Part shown: positions 8,492-16,812 of the stretch, one piece after another
Layout of the letters: the number at the start of each line of letters is the position of its first letter
How positions within the stretch are numbered: position 1 is the first letter of the stretch
Assembly: GCA_016716715.1 (NCBI GenBank)
Contig: JADJVE010000009.1
Span: 62,001-126,000, forward strand
Direction of reading: 5' to 3'
DNA: 64,000 nt
Source of the DNA: Acidobacteriota bacterium
GTDB taxonomy: Bacteria; Acidobacteriota; Thermoanaerobaculia; UBA5066
Notes under the pieces: generated by a model
Told to the model about the DNA's origin: nothing
Seen by the model: the letters and a program-made list of their open reading frames with translations, nothing else
Database searches by the model: none
Program-made: the position numbers and the translations under genes

Positions 8492-9865
8492 GTGTTCCAG
8501 AAGGTTCTCGTCGCCAACCGTGGAGAGATCGCGCTCCGCATCATCGCCGCCTGCAAGGAGCTGGGCGTCGCGACCGTGGCCGTCCATTCGGAGGCCGACC
8601 GTGACGCGCTCCACGTCCGGGCCGCGGACGAGTCGGTGTGCATCGGGCCGCCGGCGCCGTCCGGCTCCTACCTGAACATCACGTCGCTCGTCGCGGCGGC
8701 CGAGATCACCGGGGCCGACGCCGTGCACCCCGGCTACGGCTTTCTCGCGGAGAACGCGCACTTCGCCGAGATCCTCGAGGAAGTCGGCCTGAAGTGGATC
8801 GGCGCGTCGCCCGACTCGATCCGGCGCATGGGAGACAAGGCGGTCGCGAAGTCGACCGTCAAGGATTCCGGCGTGCCCACGGTCCCCGGAAGCGCGGGCC
8901 CGCTCGACTCGATCGAGGACTCGATGCGCCTCGCCGAACGGATCGGGTACCCCGTGCTCCTGAAGGCCGTCGCCGGGGGCGGCGGGCGCGGGATGCGCGT
9001 GGCGCGCAACGACAAGGAGCTCGCCGCGGCCTTCGAGCTCGCGACGCGGGAGGCCGAGCGCGCGTTCGGCAACGGCAGCCTCTACCTCGAGAAGTACCTC
9101 GCCGAGCCGCGCCACGTCGAGATCCAGATCTTCGGCGACGCCCACGGACGCGTCGTCCACCTTGGCGAGCGCGAGTGCTCGCTCCAGCGCCGGCACCAGA
9201 AGATCATGGAAGAGTCGCCGTCGCCGGCGCTCTCCGACGCCCTGCGCGCGAAAATGGGCGCGGCGGCCGTCGCGTGCGCGCGGGCCGTGAACTACGTCGG
9301 CGCCGGCACCGTGGAGTTTCTCCTCGACGAGGACGGGTCGTTCTTCTTCATGGAGATGAACACGCGCATCCAGGTCGAGCACCCGGTGACCGAGATGGTC
9401 ACGGGCTTCGACCTCGTGAAGGAGCAAATCCGCGTGGCGGCGGGGGAGCCCCTGTCCTTCGGCCCGACGCCCGGCGACGGGGACGGGGCCGGCTGGAAGC
9501 CGCGCGGGCACGCGATCGAGTTCCGCATTAACGCGGAGGATCCCGTCACGTTCGCGCCGTCGCCCGGCACGATCACGACGTTTCACCTCCCGGGCGGACC
9601 CGGCGTCCGCGTCGACACGGCCGCCTACTCGGGCTGGAAGATCCCGCCGTACTACGACTCGCTCATCGCGAAGCTCATCGTCCACGGCCGCGACCGCGAG
9701 GAGGCGCTCGCCCGCGGCAGGCGCGCGCTCGAGCTCTTCATCGTCGAGGGCGTCAAGACGACGATCCCGCTCCACCTGCGGCTCCTCGACGACCCGGACG
9801 TGCGGCGCGGGCGCTTCTCCACGAAGTGGCTCGAGCGCTGGCTCCTCAAGCACGGACCGGGCTGA
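8492..9865 (+). CDS. accC: Biotin carboxylase subunit of acetyl-CoA carboxylase
   Basis: 457 aa from a GTG start six bases after the accB stop. It has the biotin carboxylase N-domain (KVLVANRGEIALRII), an ATP-grasp domain with the glycine-rich loop KAVAGGGGRGMRV, the catalytic segment EMNTRIQVEHPVTEMVTG, and a C-domain with INAEDP. Length matches AccC (about 450 aa). It carboxylates biotin on AccB using ATP and bicarbonate. All key motifs are intact and the operon context is standard. Confidence 0.96.
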   Translation: MFQKVLVANRGEIALRIIAACKELGVATVAVHSEADRDALHVRAADESVCIGPPAPSGSYLNITSLVAAAEITGADAVHPGYGFLAENAHFAEILEEVGLKWIGASPDSIRRMGDKAVAKSTVKDSGVPTVPGSAGPLDSIEDSMRLAERIGYPVLLKAVAGGGGRGMRVARNDKELAAAFELATREAERAFGNGSLYLEKYLAEPRHVEIQIFGDAHGRVVHLGERECSLQRRHQKIMEESPSPALSDALRAKMGAAAVACARAVNYVGAGTVEFLLDEDGSFFFMEMNTRIQVEHPVTEMVTGFDLVKEQIRVAAGEPLSFGPTPGDGDGAGWKPRGHAIEFRINAEDPVTFAPSPGTITTFHLPGGPGVRVDTAAYSGWKIPPYYDSLIAKLIVHGRDREEALARGRRALELFIVEGVKTTIPLHLRLLDDPDVRRGRFSTKWLERWLLKHGPG

Positions 9866-9879
9866 CCGGAGGCCCGCGC

Positions 9880-10419
9880 GTGGCGGCCGCGCCGGGGCGC
9901 ATCTACCTCGTCGGCTTCATGGGAAGCGGGAAGACGACCGCCGGACGGCTCCTCGCCGGGCTGTTCGGCCTCCCGTTCGTCGATCTCGACCTCGCGTTCG
10001 AGGCGATGGCGGGGCAGACGATCCGCGAGACGTTCGAGACGCGGGGCGAACCGTGGTTTCGCGAGCGCGAGGCCGAGCTCCTGCGCGGGACGGCGTCGCT
10101 CGGGGCGGCCGTCGTCGCGCTCGGCGGCGGGACGTTCACGTTCCCCGAGAATCGCGACTTCGTAAAGTCGCACGGGCTCTCGATCTTCCTCGACGCGCCG
10201 TTCGACGTGATCGCCGAGCGGCTGGCCGGCAAGACCGCCGACCGGCCTCTGTTTCCCTCCGAGGAGCGTGCGCGGGAGCTCTGGGAGGCGCGCCTCCCAT
10301 CCTATAGAATGGCAGATCGGACGCTCGACGTGACACGCGACATGACTGCGGCCGACGTGGCCGGCCGACTGGCGGATCTCGCGGCACCGCCGCTGACGGC
10401 CCCGGACGGAGCGGCCTGA
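9880..10419 (+). CDS. aroK: Shikimate kinase
   Basis: About 179 aa from the GTG at 9880, chosen because GGAGG lies about 10 bp upstream and the sequence then goes straight into the core. Walker A is GFMGSGKTTAGRLL. The DLD shikimate-binding aspartate pair (FVDLDLAFEAM), GEPWFREREAELL and the GGG motif (ALGGGTFTF) are all present, as is the lid arginine region (KTADRPLF). It phosphorylates shikimate in aromatic amino acid synthesis. It is probably co-transcribed with accC and the following phosphoesterase. Confidence 0.92.
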   Translation: MAAAPGRIYLVGFMGSGKTTAGRLLAGLFGLPFVDLDLAFEAMAGQTIRETFETRGEPWFREREAELLRGTASLGAAVVALGGGTFTFPENRDFVKSHGLSIFLDAPFDVIAERLAGKTADRPLFPSEERARELWEARLPSYRMADRTLDVTRDMTAADVAGRLADLAAPPLTAPDGAA

Positions 10420-10420
10420 C

Positions 10421-11179
10421 GTGCGCTACCTGATCATCTCCGATCTGCACTCGAACGACGAGGCGCTGACGGCCGTCCTCCGGCGCGTCAAGCGCAAGAA
10501 ATTCGAGCGCGTCATCTGCCTCGGGGACTTCGTCGGCTACGCCGCAGACCCGAACAAGGTCCTCGACCGCTACCGCACCTTCCGGCGCCCGACGTACGCG
10601 ATCCGGGGAAACCACGACAAGGTCGTCTCGGGCGTCGAGGAGGGCGCGCTCTTCAATCCGCCCGCCCTCGAGGCCGCTCGCTGGACGACGGACCGGCTCT
10701 CCCGCGAGAACGCCGACTTCCTGAGGAAGCTCGCCCCGGGTCCCGAGGTCGTCGACGGGAAGTTCGTCGTGTGCCACGGTTCGCCTCTGGACGAGGACGC
10801 GTACATCTTCTCGGACTTCGACGCGTCGCTGAACTTCGTACAGATGCACCGGCTCGCCGAGGGCGTCAACCTGTGCTTCTTCGGCCACAGCCACATCCCG
10901 TCGATCTTCACGCTCGAGCCCGGCGGCATCCGCGTCGAGGCCGTGCGCGACCCGCGGTACAAGCTGCGCCTCGACCCCGAGAAGCGCTACCTCGTGAACC
11001 CCGGCTCCGTGGGCCAGCCGCGCGACCGCAATCCGCGCGCCGCGTACGCGATCTACGATTCGGACGCGGGCGTCGTCCACTTCGACCGTGTCCCGTACGA
11101 CGTCGCGACGACCCGCCGGAAGATCGAGCGCGCCGGGCTTCCGGCGGTGCTCGGGGACCGGCTCCTCGTCGGCCTTTGA
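10421..11179 (+). CDS. Calcineurin-like metallophosphoesterase
   Basis: 252 aa, GTG start two bases after the aroK stop. Metal ligands are clear: SDLHSN (DxH), LGDFVGYAADP (GD), IRGNHDKV (GNHD), VCHGSP and FGHSHIP. This is the YfcE/MJ0936-like class of small phosphodiesterases. The substrate cannot be told from sequence. Tight spacing on both sides, including a TTGA overlap with the next gene, places it in the accB-to-dehydrogenase transcription unit. Confidence 0.85.
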   Translation: MRYLIISDLHSNDEALTAVLRRVKRKKFERVICLGDFVGYAADPNKVLDRYRTFRRPTYAIRGNHDKVVSGVEEGALFNPPALEAARWTTDRLSRENADFLRKLAPGPEVVDGKFVVCHGSPLDEDAYIFSDFDASLNFVQMHRLAEGVNLCFFGHSHIPSIFTLEPGGIRVEAVRDPRYKLRLDPEKRYLVNPGSVGQPRDRNPRAAYAIYDSDAGVVHFDRVPYDVATTRRKIERAGLPAVLGDRLLVGL

Positions 11180-13293
11180 CCCACGGCGGGCGCCGCGCCG
11201 CGGCCACGGCTGGGATTCTTCTCGCCGCTGCCGGCTGCGTGTCTTTCGGCGGCGCGCCCGGCCCGCCGAAGGGCACGTACCGCGAGCGCCTCCACGGTTT
11301 CGCCGGCCTCCTCGCGATGGAGGACCGGCGCTCCTACGACCCGCTCCTCGCAGGCCGCATGGCCGCGTCCCCGGACCCGTGGCTGCGCGCAAAGACGGCG
11401 CTTGCCGCGGGCCGCCTCCGGGATCCCGACGCGTCGATCCTGATCCCGCCCCTGCTGGCCGATCCCGAGGCTTCCGTCCGCGGCGCGGCGGCGCTCGCGG
11501 CGGGGGTCTCGGGCGACGTGCGGCTCGTGCCGCTTCTTGCGAAGGCTCTCCGGGACGCCGACGCGGCGACGGCGGCCAACGCCGCCGAGGCGCTCGGCAA
11601 GCTCGGCGGCAAGGACGCGACGGACGCGCTCCTGGCCGTTCTCGCGGCGCGCGACGGCGTCACGTCGACACGCGCCGCAAGCGCACTCGCGATGTTCCGC
11701 AGGCCCGAGGCGAGGACGGTCGCGGCGCTGGTGAAGGTCCTCGCAGAGGATCCTCTTGCTCCCGAGCTGAGGCAGGCGGCCGTCTATTCACTGTCGCGCA
11801 AGCCAGAACCCGCAGCCGTTCCGGCGCTTCGCGCCGTGCTTAGAAAGGGTTCGGACGAGCCGATCGTCGTTTCCTGGGCAGCACGCGCAGTCGGGTTGCT
11901 GGGGGATGAAGAGAGCGCCGCGGACCTCGTCGCGCTCGCCCGCAGCCCGAGCGTCTCGATCGCGGTACAGGCGTTGGGCGCGCTGAATTCACTTTCTAAG
12001 CAGAATCTCTTCTCCGAGTCTTCGGACCTGACTCGGATCGTCCGGGGCGTCGGTCTCCTCCGAGCAAAAGACTTCGTCCCCGGGGTCGCCGTTGCGGCGA
12101 TCCGCCTTCTCGGCGTGCTGCCGGATTCGCCCGAGTCGCGGGCGGCGCTCGAAGAGAACCTTCTTCGAAAGGGGTGGAGAGGGCAGACGGCTCTCGTCGC
12201 CCTGACGCGCCTCGATGGGGCACGGGCGCCCGAGAAGGCCGCCGCGCGGCTCGAGAAGGCGATCGTCGGCGGGACGCTCGAGCAGCGTCTCGGCGCCGCC
12301 GAGGCGCTGGAATATCTTGCCGGAGGAGAGACCGGGAAGGACAAAGAGGGGATTTCTTTGAATGACCCTCTCGTAACGACCCTTCTCGCTGATCCCGCCG
12401 CGCGCGTCCGCGCTGCCGTCCTTTCTTCACTTTCAAAGAATTCTTCTCCCCGGGCTTTCTTCTGGCTCCTCGCGGGCCTCGCTGACCGCGACCCTGCGGT
12501 GCGCGGAGTGGCGCTCGAGGAGTCCGCGCCCCTGCTCGAAAAGGGGAGTGAGGACCTCCGGCGCGCCTGGAAGTCCGCGTTCGACGCCGCGTTCGACTCG
12601 AGCGAACCGGACTTCACGGTCGGCGCGCTGGACGCCGCCGCCGCGCGTGGCGAGGCCGGGCGGGCTCTCGTCGCCGGCCACGCGAACGACGCCGACGCCG
12701 TGACGCGGGACAAGGCCCGGCGCGTTCTCGTCGAGAAATACGGCGCCGCGGCCGCCTCTTTCCGCCCGATTCCCGTGAATACGCGGCTCACGGACGCGGA
12801 TTACGACCGTCTCTCGCGGGCCGCCAACGAATCTCTCTTCTCGGCGACGGTCGAGACCGCGCGGGGGACCGCCGTCCTCGACCTCGACGCCGAGGAGGCC
12901 CCGATGACGGTCGAGAGTTTCCGCGCGCTCGCCGCGAAGCGCTTCTTCGACGGCATCGTGATCCATCGCGTCGTCCCGGACTTCGTCGTCCAGACCGGCG
13001 ATCCGCGCGGCGACGGGAGCGGCGGCCCGGGTTACGCGATCCGAGACGAGATCAACGCCCTCCGTTACGCGCGCGGCGCCGTGGGCATGGCCCTGTCCGG
13101 ACCGGATACCGGCGGCTCGCAGTGGTTCGCGACGCTGGCGCCCCAGATTCACCTCGACGGCGGGTACACGGTGTTCGGCAGGGTGCGGAGCGGGATGGAC
13201 CTCTTCGACGGCACGGAGCAGGACGACACGCTCGTCTCCGTGCGCGTGACGGAGCGCCCGCGTCCGGCGCGGCCGCCGGGAGCGTCCGAGTGA
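11176..13293 (+). CDS. HEAT-repeat lipoprotein with C-terminal cyclophilin domain
   Basis: I start it at TTG 11176, which overlaps the previous stop as TTGA and opens a lipoprotein signal peptide (ATAGILLAAAGC). The 705-aa product has HEAT/PBS-type alpha repeats over about residues 45-520 (LADPEASVRGAAALAAG, DADAATAANAAEALGKLGGKDA). A cyclophilin-type peptidyl-prolyl isomerase domain follows at about 550-695. It keeps the active-site core IHRVVPDFVVQTGDP, GAVGMALSGPDTGGSQWFAT and LDGGYTVFGRV; the cyclophilin Trp position appears to be His or Gly. It is probably an envelope chaperone whose repeats bind partners. Several AT-rich motif copies lie in the repeat region. Confidence 0.82.
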   Translation: MTHGGRRAAATAGILLAAAGCVSFGGAPGPPKGTYRERLHGFAGLLAMEDRRSYDPLLAGRMAASPDPWLRAKTALAAGRLRDPDASILIPPLLADPEASVRGAAALAAGVSGDVRLVPLLAKALRDADAATAANAAEALGKLGGKDATDALLAVLAARDGVTSTRAASALAMFRRPEARTVAALVKVLAEDPLAPELRQAAVYSLSRKPEPAAVPALRAVLRKGSDEPIVVSWAARAVGLLGDEESAADLVALARSPSVSIAVQALGALNSLSKQNLFSESSDLTRIVRGVGLLRAKDFVPGVAVAAIRLLGVLPDSPESRAALEENLLRKGWRGQTALVALTRLDGARAPEKAAARLEKAIVGGTLEQRLGAAEALEYLAGGETGKDKEGISLNDPLVTTLLADPAARVRAAVLSSLSKNSSPRAFFWLLAGLADRDPAVRGVALEESAPLLEKGSEDLRRAWKSAFDAAFDSSEPDFTVGALDAAAARGEAGRALVAGHANDADAVTRDKARRVLVEKYGAAAASFRPIPVNTRLTDADYDRLSRAANESLFSATVETARGTAVLDLDAEEAPMTVESFRALAAKRFFDGIVIHRVVPDFVVQTGDPRGDGSGGPGYAIRDEINALRYARGAVGMALSGPDTGGSQWFATLAPQIHLDGGYTVFGRVRSGMDLFDGTEQDDTLVSVRVTERPRPARPPGASE
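11836..12014. repeat. AT-rich motif, inverted pair (HEAT gene)
   Basis: A forward copy at 11836-11854 (GTGCTTAGAAAGGGTTCGG) and a reverse copy at 11988-12014 (ACTTTCTAAGCAGAATCTC) flank native HEAT-repeat coding sequence. A further forward copy (CTTCTTCGAAAGGGGTGG) lies at 12151-12183. Match to the core is moderate. Confidence 0.5.
12344..12451. repeat. AT-rich motif, inverted pair (HEAT gene, second)
   Basis: Forward GGATTTCTTTGAATGACCC (within 12344-12368) and reverse CACTTTCAAAGAATTCTTCT (within 12426-12451). The enclosed sequence still encodes an ordinary HEAT repeat. Confidence 0.6.
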
Positions 13294-13463
13294 GGTTCTC
13301 GATCGGCCGCGCACTGCAGCTCGTCGGGATCGTGCTCGTGGGCGTCGGGCTCGCCATCGGCCTCTTCCGCGACGATCTGAGGTACGAAGAGCGGATGTTC
13401 TTCGCGGGCGGGGGCGTCTTCTTCGCCGGCTGGCTCCTCGTGAGGCCCTACAAGGCGCCATGA
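13290..13463 (+). CDS. Small two-helix membrane protein
   Basis: 57 aa, GTG start overlapping the previous TGA by four bases; its own stop overlaps the next ATG (ATGA). Two hydrophobic segments are visible: QLVGIVLVGVGLAIGLF (about 9-25) and MFFAGGGVFFAGWLLV (about 36-51), joined by a charged loop RDDLRYEER. The family is not recognised. The double overlap supports a real, translationally coupled gene. Confidence 0.7.
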   Translation: MRFSIGRALQLVGIVLVGVGLAIGLFRDDLRYEERMFFAGGGVFFAGWLLVRPYKAP

Positions 13464-14372
13464 AGGTTTTCGTCGGACAGCCGCTCGTCGAGCCCTCGAC
13501 GCAGGAGGTCCTCGCCGGGCACGTGGTCGTCACGGGCGAAGGCAGTCTCCCGCGCGCCGAGTGGCCGCTTCTCGCGGATGCGGACGCGCTCCTCCCGACA
13601 CCGCGCGAGCGGATCACGGCGGAGGTGCTCGAGGCGGCTCCGCGGGTGCGCATCGTCGCGAGCCACTCGGTGGGCGTCGACCACGTCGACCTCGCCGCCT
13701 GCCGCGCGCGCGGAGTTCTCGTCACGAACACGCCGGACGTCCTCACGGACGCCACGGCCGATCTCGCCTTCGCGCTGATCCTCGCCGTCGCGCGGCGCCT
13801 GCACGAGGGCGAGGCGCTCGCCCGCTCGGGCACGTGGGACGGCTGGAAGCCGCAGGAACTGCTCGGCGTCTCGCTCGCGGGGAAGACCCTGGGCATCTAC
13901 GGCATGGGCCGCATCGGCCGCGCCGTCGCACTTCGCGCGGAGGCGTTCGGGATGGACGTCGTTCCGTTCGAGAAGGACGGGACGGAAGAGGAATTCAGAA
14001 ACTTTCTTCTGGAAGTAGATGTGTTGTCGATCCATGCGCCCTTGACCGAGGAGACGCGCGGGAGATTCGGAGAACGGGAATTCCTGCGAATGAAGAGAGG
14101 GGGCGATCCTGATCAACACCGCGCGCGGCCCCATCGTGGACGAGAAAGCGCTTGTCGCATCCCTTCATTCGAAGCATCTCTTCGGCGCCGGCCTCGACGT
14201 GTTCCAGCGCGAGCCGCAGATCGAGGCGGCCCTTCTCGGGCTGCCGAATGTGGTTCTCCTCCCGCACCTCGGGTCGGCCACCGCGGAGACGCGCCTCGCG
14301 ATGGCGCGGCTCGCGTGCACGGAGATCGTGCGGTTCTTCGCGGGCGAACCGCCGCTCAACCCGGTGCCCTGA
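13460..14372 (+). CDS. D-2-hydroxyacid dehydrogenase, apparent frameshift
   Basis: NAD-dependent D-isomer 2-hydroxyacid dehydrogenase (glyoxylate/phosphoglycerate type), about 303 aa when repaired. The substrate domain has SHSVGVDHVDL and TNTPDVLTDATADLA. The Rossmann domain has GKTLGIYGMGRIGRAVA, then SIHAPLTEETRG. Near 14099-14103 a run of five G breaks the frame: with four G the text reads MKRGAILINTARGPIVDEKAL, the expected family motif. The downstream part (GAGLDVFQREPQ, LLPHLGSATAETR) carries the catalytic His and is intact in the new frame. Either a homopolymer sequence error or a recent +1 frameshift. A copy of the AT-rich motif ends in this G run. Confidence 0.85.
13998..14185. repeat. 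AT-rich motif cluster (dehydrogenase gene)
   Basis: Forward copies AACTTTCTTCTGGAAGTAG (13998-14018) and GGAATTCCTGCGAATGAAG (within 14072-14103), then a reverse copy CTTCATTCGAAGCATCTCTT (within 14161-14185). The second forward copy runs into the G5 run at the frameshift. Confidence 0.5.
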
Positions 14373-14397
14373 GCCTCGCTCGGGCGCTCGTCGCCTA

Positions 14398-14428
14398 TTC
14401 ACCCTTCTAAGAAAATCTTCTTAAAAGG
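14398..14428. terminator. Intergenic AT-rich hairpin made from the dispersed motif
   Basis: Between convergent genes, CCTTCTAAGAA, loop AATC and TTCTTAAAAGG form an 11-bp stem with one mismatch (14403-14428). The left arm is a full reverse copy of the dispersed motif. Its position suits a bidirectional terminator for the dehydrogenase and the permease. Confidence 0.6.
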
Positions 14429-16078
14429 TCACCCGATGCTGAGGTCTTGCCGCCCGAGCGAGCGGCCTGCCAGGACCATCGGAACCGCGGCCGCGGCAGC
14501 GGCCGCGCAGAGAAATACAAGCAGCATCGGTGCAAGCGTCAGACGTTGGTGGAGTAGCGCCCCCAGCAGCGTCCGCAGCTCCGCCGATACGGCGACCGTC
14601 GCGAAGAGGGAGAGGCCCGTGGACAGGACGAGCGCGAAGAGGCCGCCGGGCCCGAGCGCGACCGCGACGGGGTTCGGGGCGTCGTAGCGCGGGAAGAGGC
14701 CTCCGAGGCCGGTATGGAGCGCCGGGATCGCGAGGCCGCCGGCGAGCGCGACCGCGAGCGCGGCGCCCGTCGTCGAAGCGCCGGGCCTGAGGACCGCGAG
14801 GCTCGCGCCCGTCAGGACGAGCGAGGCGAGGACGGCGGGAATCGCGCGCGCCGCCCAGCGGGCGAGGAGGTGGCGGCGCGGGTCGAGCGGCAGCGACCGC
14901 AGCACCGCGGCCGCGCGCGCGTCCGTGGAGACGGCGGGATAGGCGAAGCGCAGCGACAGGGCTGAAACGAGGAACAGCGAGAGCCCGGTCTGCAGCCCGG
15001 CGACGAGGTCCCGGGCCGCGGGATCGGACGTCGGGAGAAGGCGCACGTTCAGGAGGTCGAGGAGGAACACGGCGGCCAGCGACCCGAGCTGCGCGGGGGT
15101 CGACGCGTCGCGCAGGACCGTGGCGACCTCGGCGCGCAGGAGGACGCCGCCGAGCGAGCGGGCCGGGCGCCGCCGCCCGGGACGGGTCGCGCCCGACGAA
15201 GCCTCGCGCACGTCGCGCCATACCGTCCGGTGAGCGCCGGCGAGCACCGCCGGCACGAGGGCGGCCGCGGCGAGTCCGAGCACGAGCAGCAGCGCTCCCG
15301 GCACGAGACCGGCCGGATCGCCGGCGAGCCCGAGCGCCGCGCCGCGCGCGGCCCAGGCCGGCGGGCTCGCCCCGGGAGCGGGAGGAGCCGACGCGCCGAA
15401 CGACTGCAGAAGGCCGAGCGCCTCCACGGGATCGAGGAGGCGCTCCGGGCGCGCCGCGCGGAAGCCGACGAGAGCGGCCGAGAGGCCCAGCGCCGAGAGA
15501 AGAGCGGAGAAGAGGCGTGCCCGGCGCGCCGGGACGATTCGTACGAGGACGAGCGCGCCCGCGATCCCAAGCGATCCGGCGAGGAGGAAGAGACCGGTGA
15601 CGGAGAGGAGGCCGGCGCCGGCGGCAAGGAGCGGAGCGGGCGACGCGGCCGCGGCGACGCCCAGCGCGGGAAGCGCGAGGAGGAGGGACGGCGCGGACGC
15701 CAGCGCGAGCGTGAGGGCGGCCTGGCGCGCGAGCAGGCGGCGGTGCGGGATCGGGAGCACTGCGAGGGCGAGGAGCTCCTCGGAGAGAAACAGCGTCGAC
15801 ACGGCCGTCGTGAGGGACCCGAGGATGACGAGCGCCGCGGCGGCGCCGAACGCGCCCGCGAGGAGACGCTCGACGAGGTAGAGGGGTCGGAGCTCGGGGA
15901 GGTACGCGAGAGCGGCCGCGGAGGCCCGGACCGCTGCCTCGAGCCCGGCGACCTCGAGTGCGACGAAGACGGCGAGCGCGAACAGGCCCGCGAGGGCGGG
16001 AATCCGGGCGCGGCCGCGCGTCCCGAGCAGCGCCCGCGCCGCGGCGCGCGCGGAGTTGGCCCGGTAGACGCCGTTCAC
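14429..16078 (-). CDS. ABC transporter permease, multi-spanning
   Basis: 549 aa from a GTG whose last bases overlap the TGA of the upstream ATPase gene (GTGA). Very hydrophobic, with about 10-12 predicted membrane segments (ALAGLFALAVFVALEVAGL, LGSLAAVFLLDLLNV, MLLVFLCAAAAAAAVPMVLAG) and Arg-rich cytoplasmic loops. No peptidase or substrate-binding domain is seen. Paired with the ATP-binding subunit it should form an ABC-2-like exporter. The substrate is unknown. Confidence 0.78.
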   Translation of the reverse strand: MNGVYRANSARAAARALLGTRGRARIPALAGLFALAVFVALEVAGLEAAVRASAAALAYLPELRPLYLVERLLAGAFGAAAALVILGSLTTAVSTLFLSEELLALAVLPIPHRRLLARQAALTLALASAPSLLLALPALGVAAAASPAPLLAAGAGLLSVTGLFLLAGSLGIAGALVLVRIVPARRARLFSALLSALGLSAALVGFRAARPERLLDPVEALGLLQSFGASAPPAPGASPPAWAARGAALGLAGDPAGLVPGALLLVLGLAAAALVPAVLAGAHRTVWRDVREASSGATRPGRRRPARSLGGVLLRAEVATVLRDASTPAQLGSLAAVFLLDLLNVRLLPTSDPAARDLVAGLQTGLSLFLVSALSLRFAYPAVSTDARAAAVLRSLPLDPRRHLLARWAARAIPAVLASLVLTGASLAVLRPGASTTGAALAVALAGGLAIPALHTGLGGLFPRYDAPNPVAVALGPGGLFALVLSTGLSLFATVAVSAELRTLLGALLHQRLTLAPMLLVFLCAAAAAAAVPMVLAGRSLGRQDLSIG

Positions 16079-16803
16079 GCCGGCGGATCCCCGGCGAGCG
16101 CGAAGAAGACCTCCGAGAGCGCGCCCGTGACGCCCGACGCGGTGCGGAGCGCCCCGGGCGCTCCGCGCGCGAGGAGACGCCCGTCGAACAGGAGGCCCGC
16201 GTCCGTCGCGAGCTCCTCGGCCTGCGCGAGCTGGTGCGTCGTGAGGAGGACGGCCGAGCCGCGGGCGGCGAGGGCGCGCAGGCGGCCGCCGAGGCTCCGC
16301 TGGGCGATCGGATCGAGCCCGACCATCGGCTCGTCGAGGACGAGCACCTCGGGGTCGTGCAGAAACGCCTGTGCGAGCGCGACGCGCTGCCGCGTGCCGT
16401 GCGAGAGCGTCTCGTTGCGCGAGTCCGCGACGGCCGCGAGGTCGAATTCCGCGAGCTCGTCGTCGATCCGCGCCTCGAGCGCGGCGCTGCGCGCGCCGAA
16501 GACGGCGCCGACGAAGCGGAGCGTCTCGCGCGGCGTCCACTTCGGCCAGAGGTAGGGCCGGTCCGGCACGAACCCGAGCCTCGACTTGGCGGCGACGGGG
16601 TCGCGTGCGACGTCGACGCCCGCGAGAAACGTCCGCCCGGAAGTAGGGGAGAGCAGGCCGGTGAGGAGGCCGATCGCGGTCGTCTTGCCGGCCCCGTTCG
16701 GGCCGACGAGAGCGAAGAGAGCGCCGGCGGGGATCTCGAGCGTGAGGTCCGAGAGGGCCGTCTTGTCGCCGTAGCGCTTGACGGCCCCCTCGAACCGGAT
16801 CAC
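16075..16803 (-). CDS. ABC transporter ATP-binding protein
   Basis: 242 aa. Walker A GPNGAGKTTAIGLL, signature LSHGTRQRVALAQA (LSHGT replacing LSGGQ), Walker B VLVLDEPMVGLDP, and the switch His in TTHQLAQAEEL. It has the typical ABC-2 exporter ATPase order and length. It energises the overlapping downstream permease. The gene starts 9 bp after the stop of the glutamate dehydrogenase gene on the same strand, so the three may share a transcript. Confidence 0.88.
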   Translation of the reverse strand: MIRFEGAVKRYGDKTALSDLTLEIPAGALFALVGPNGAGKTTAIGLLTGLLSPTSGRTFLAGVDVARDPVAAKSRLGFVPDRPYLWPKWTPRETLRFVGAVFGARSAALEARIDDELAEFDLAAVADSRNETLSHGTRQRVALAQAFLHDPEVLVLDEPMVGLDPIAQRSLGGRLRALAARGSAVLLTTHQLAQAEELATDAGLLFDGRLLARGAPGALRTASGVTGALSEVFFALAGDPPA

Positions 16804-16812
16804 GACGGGATC

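Noticed and set aside
7967..9853. Minus-strand open frame of 628 codons
   Set aside because: Antisense to accB and accC.
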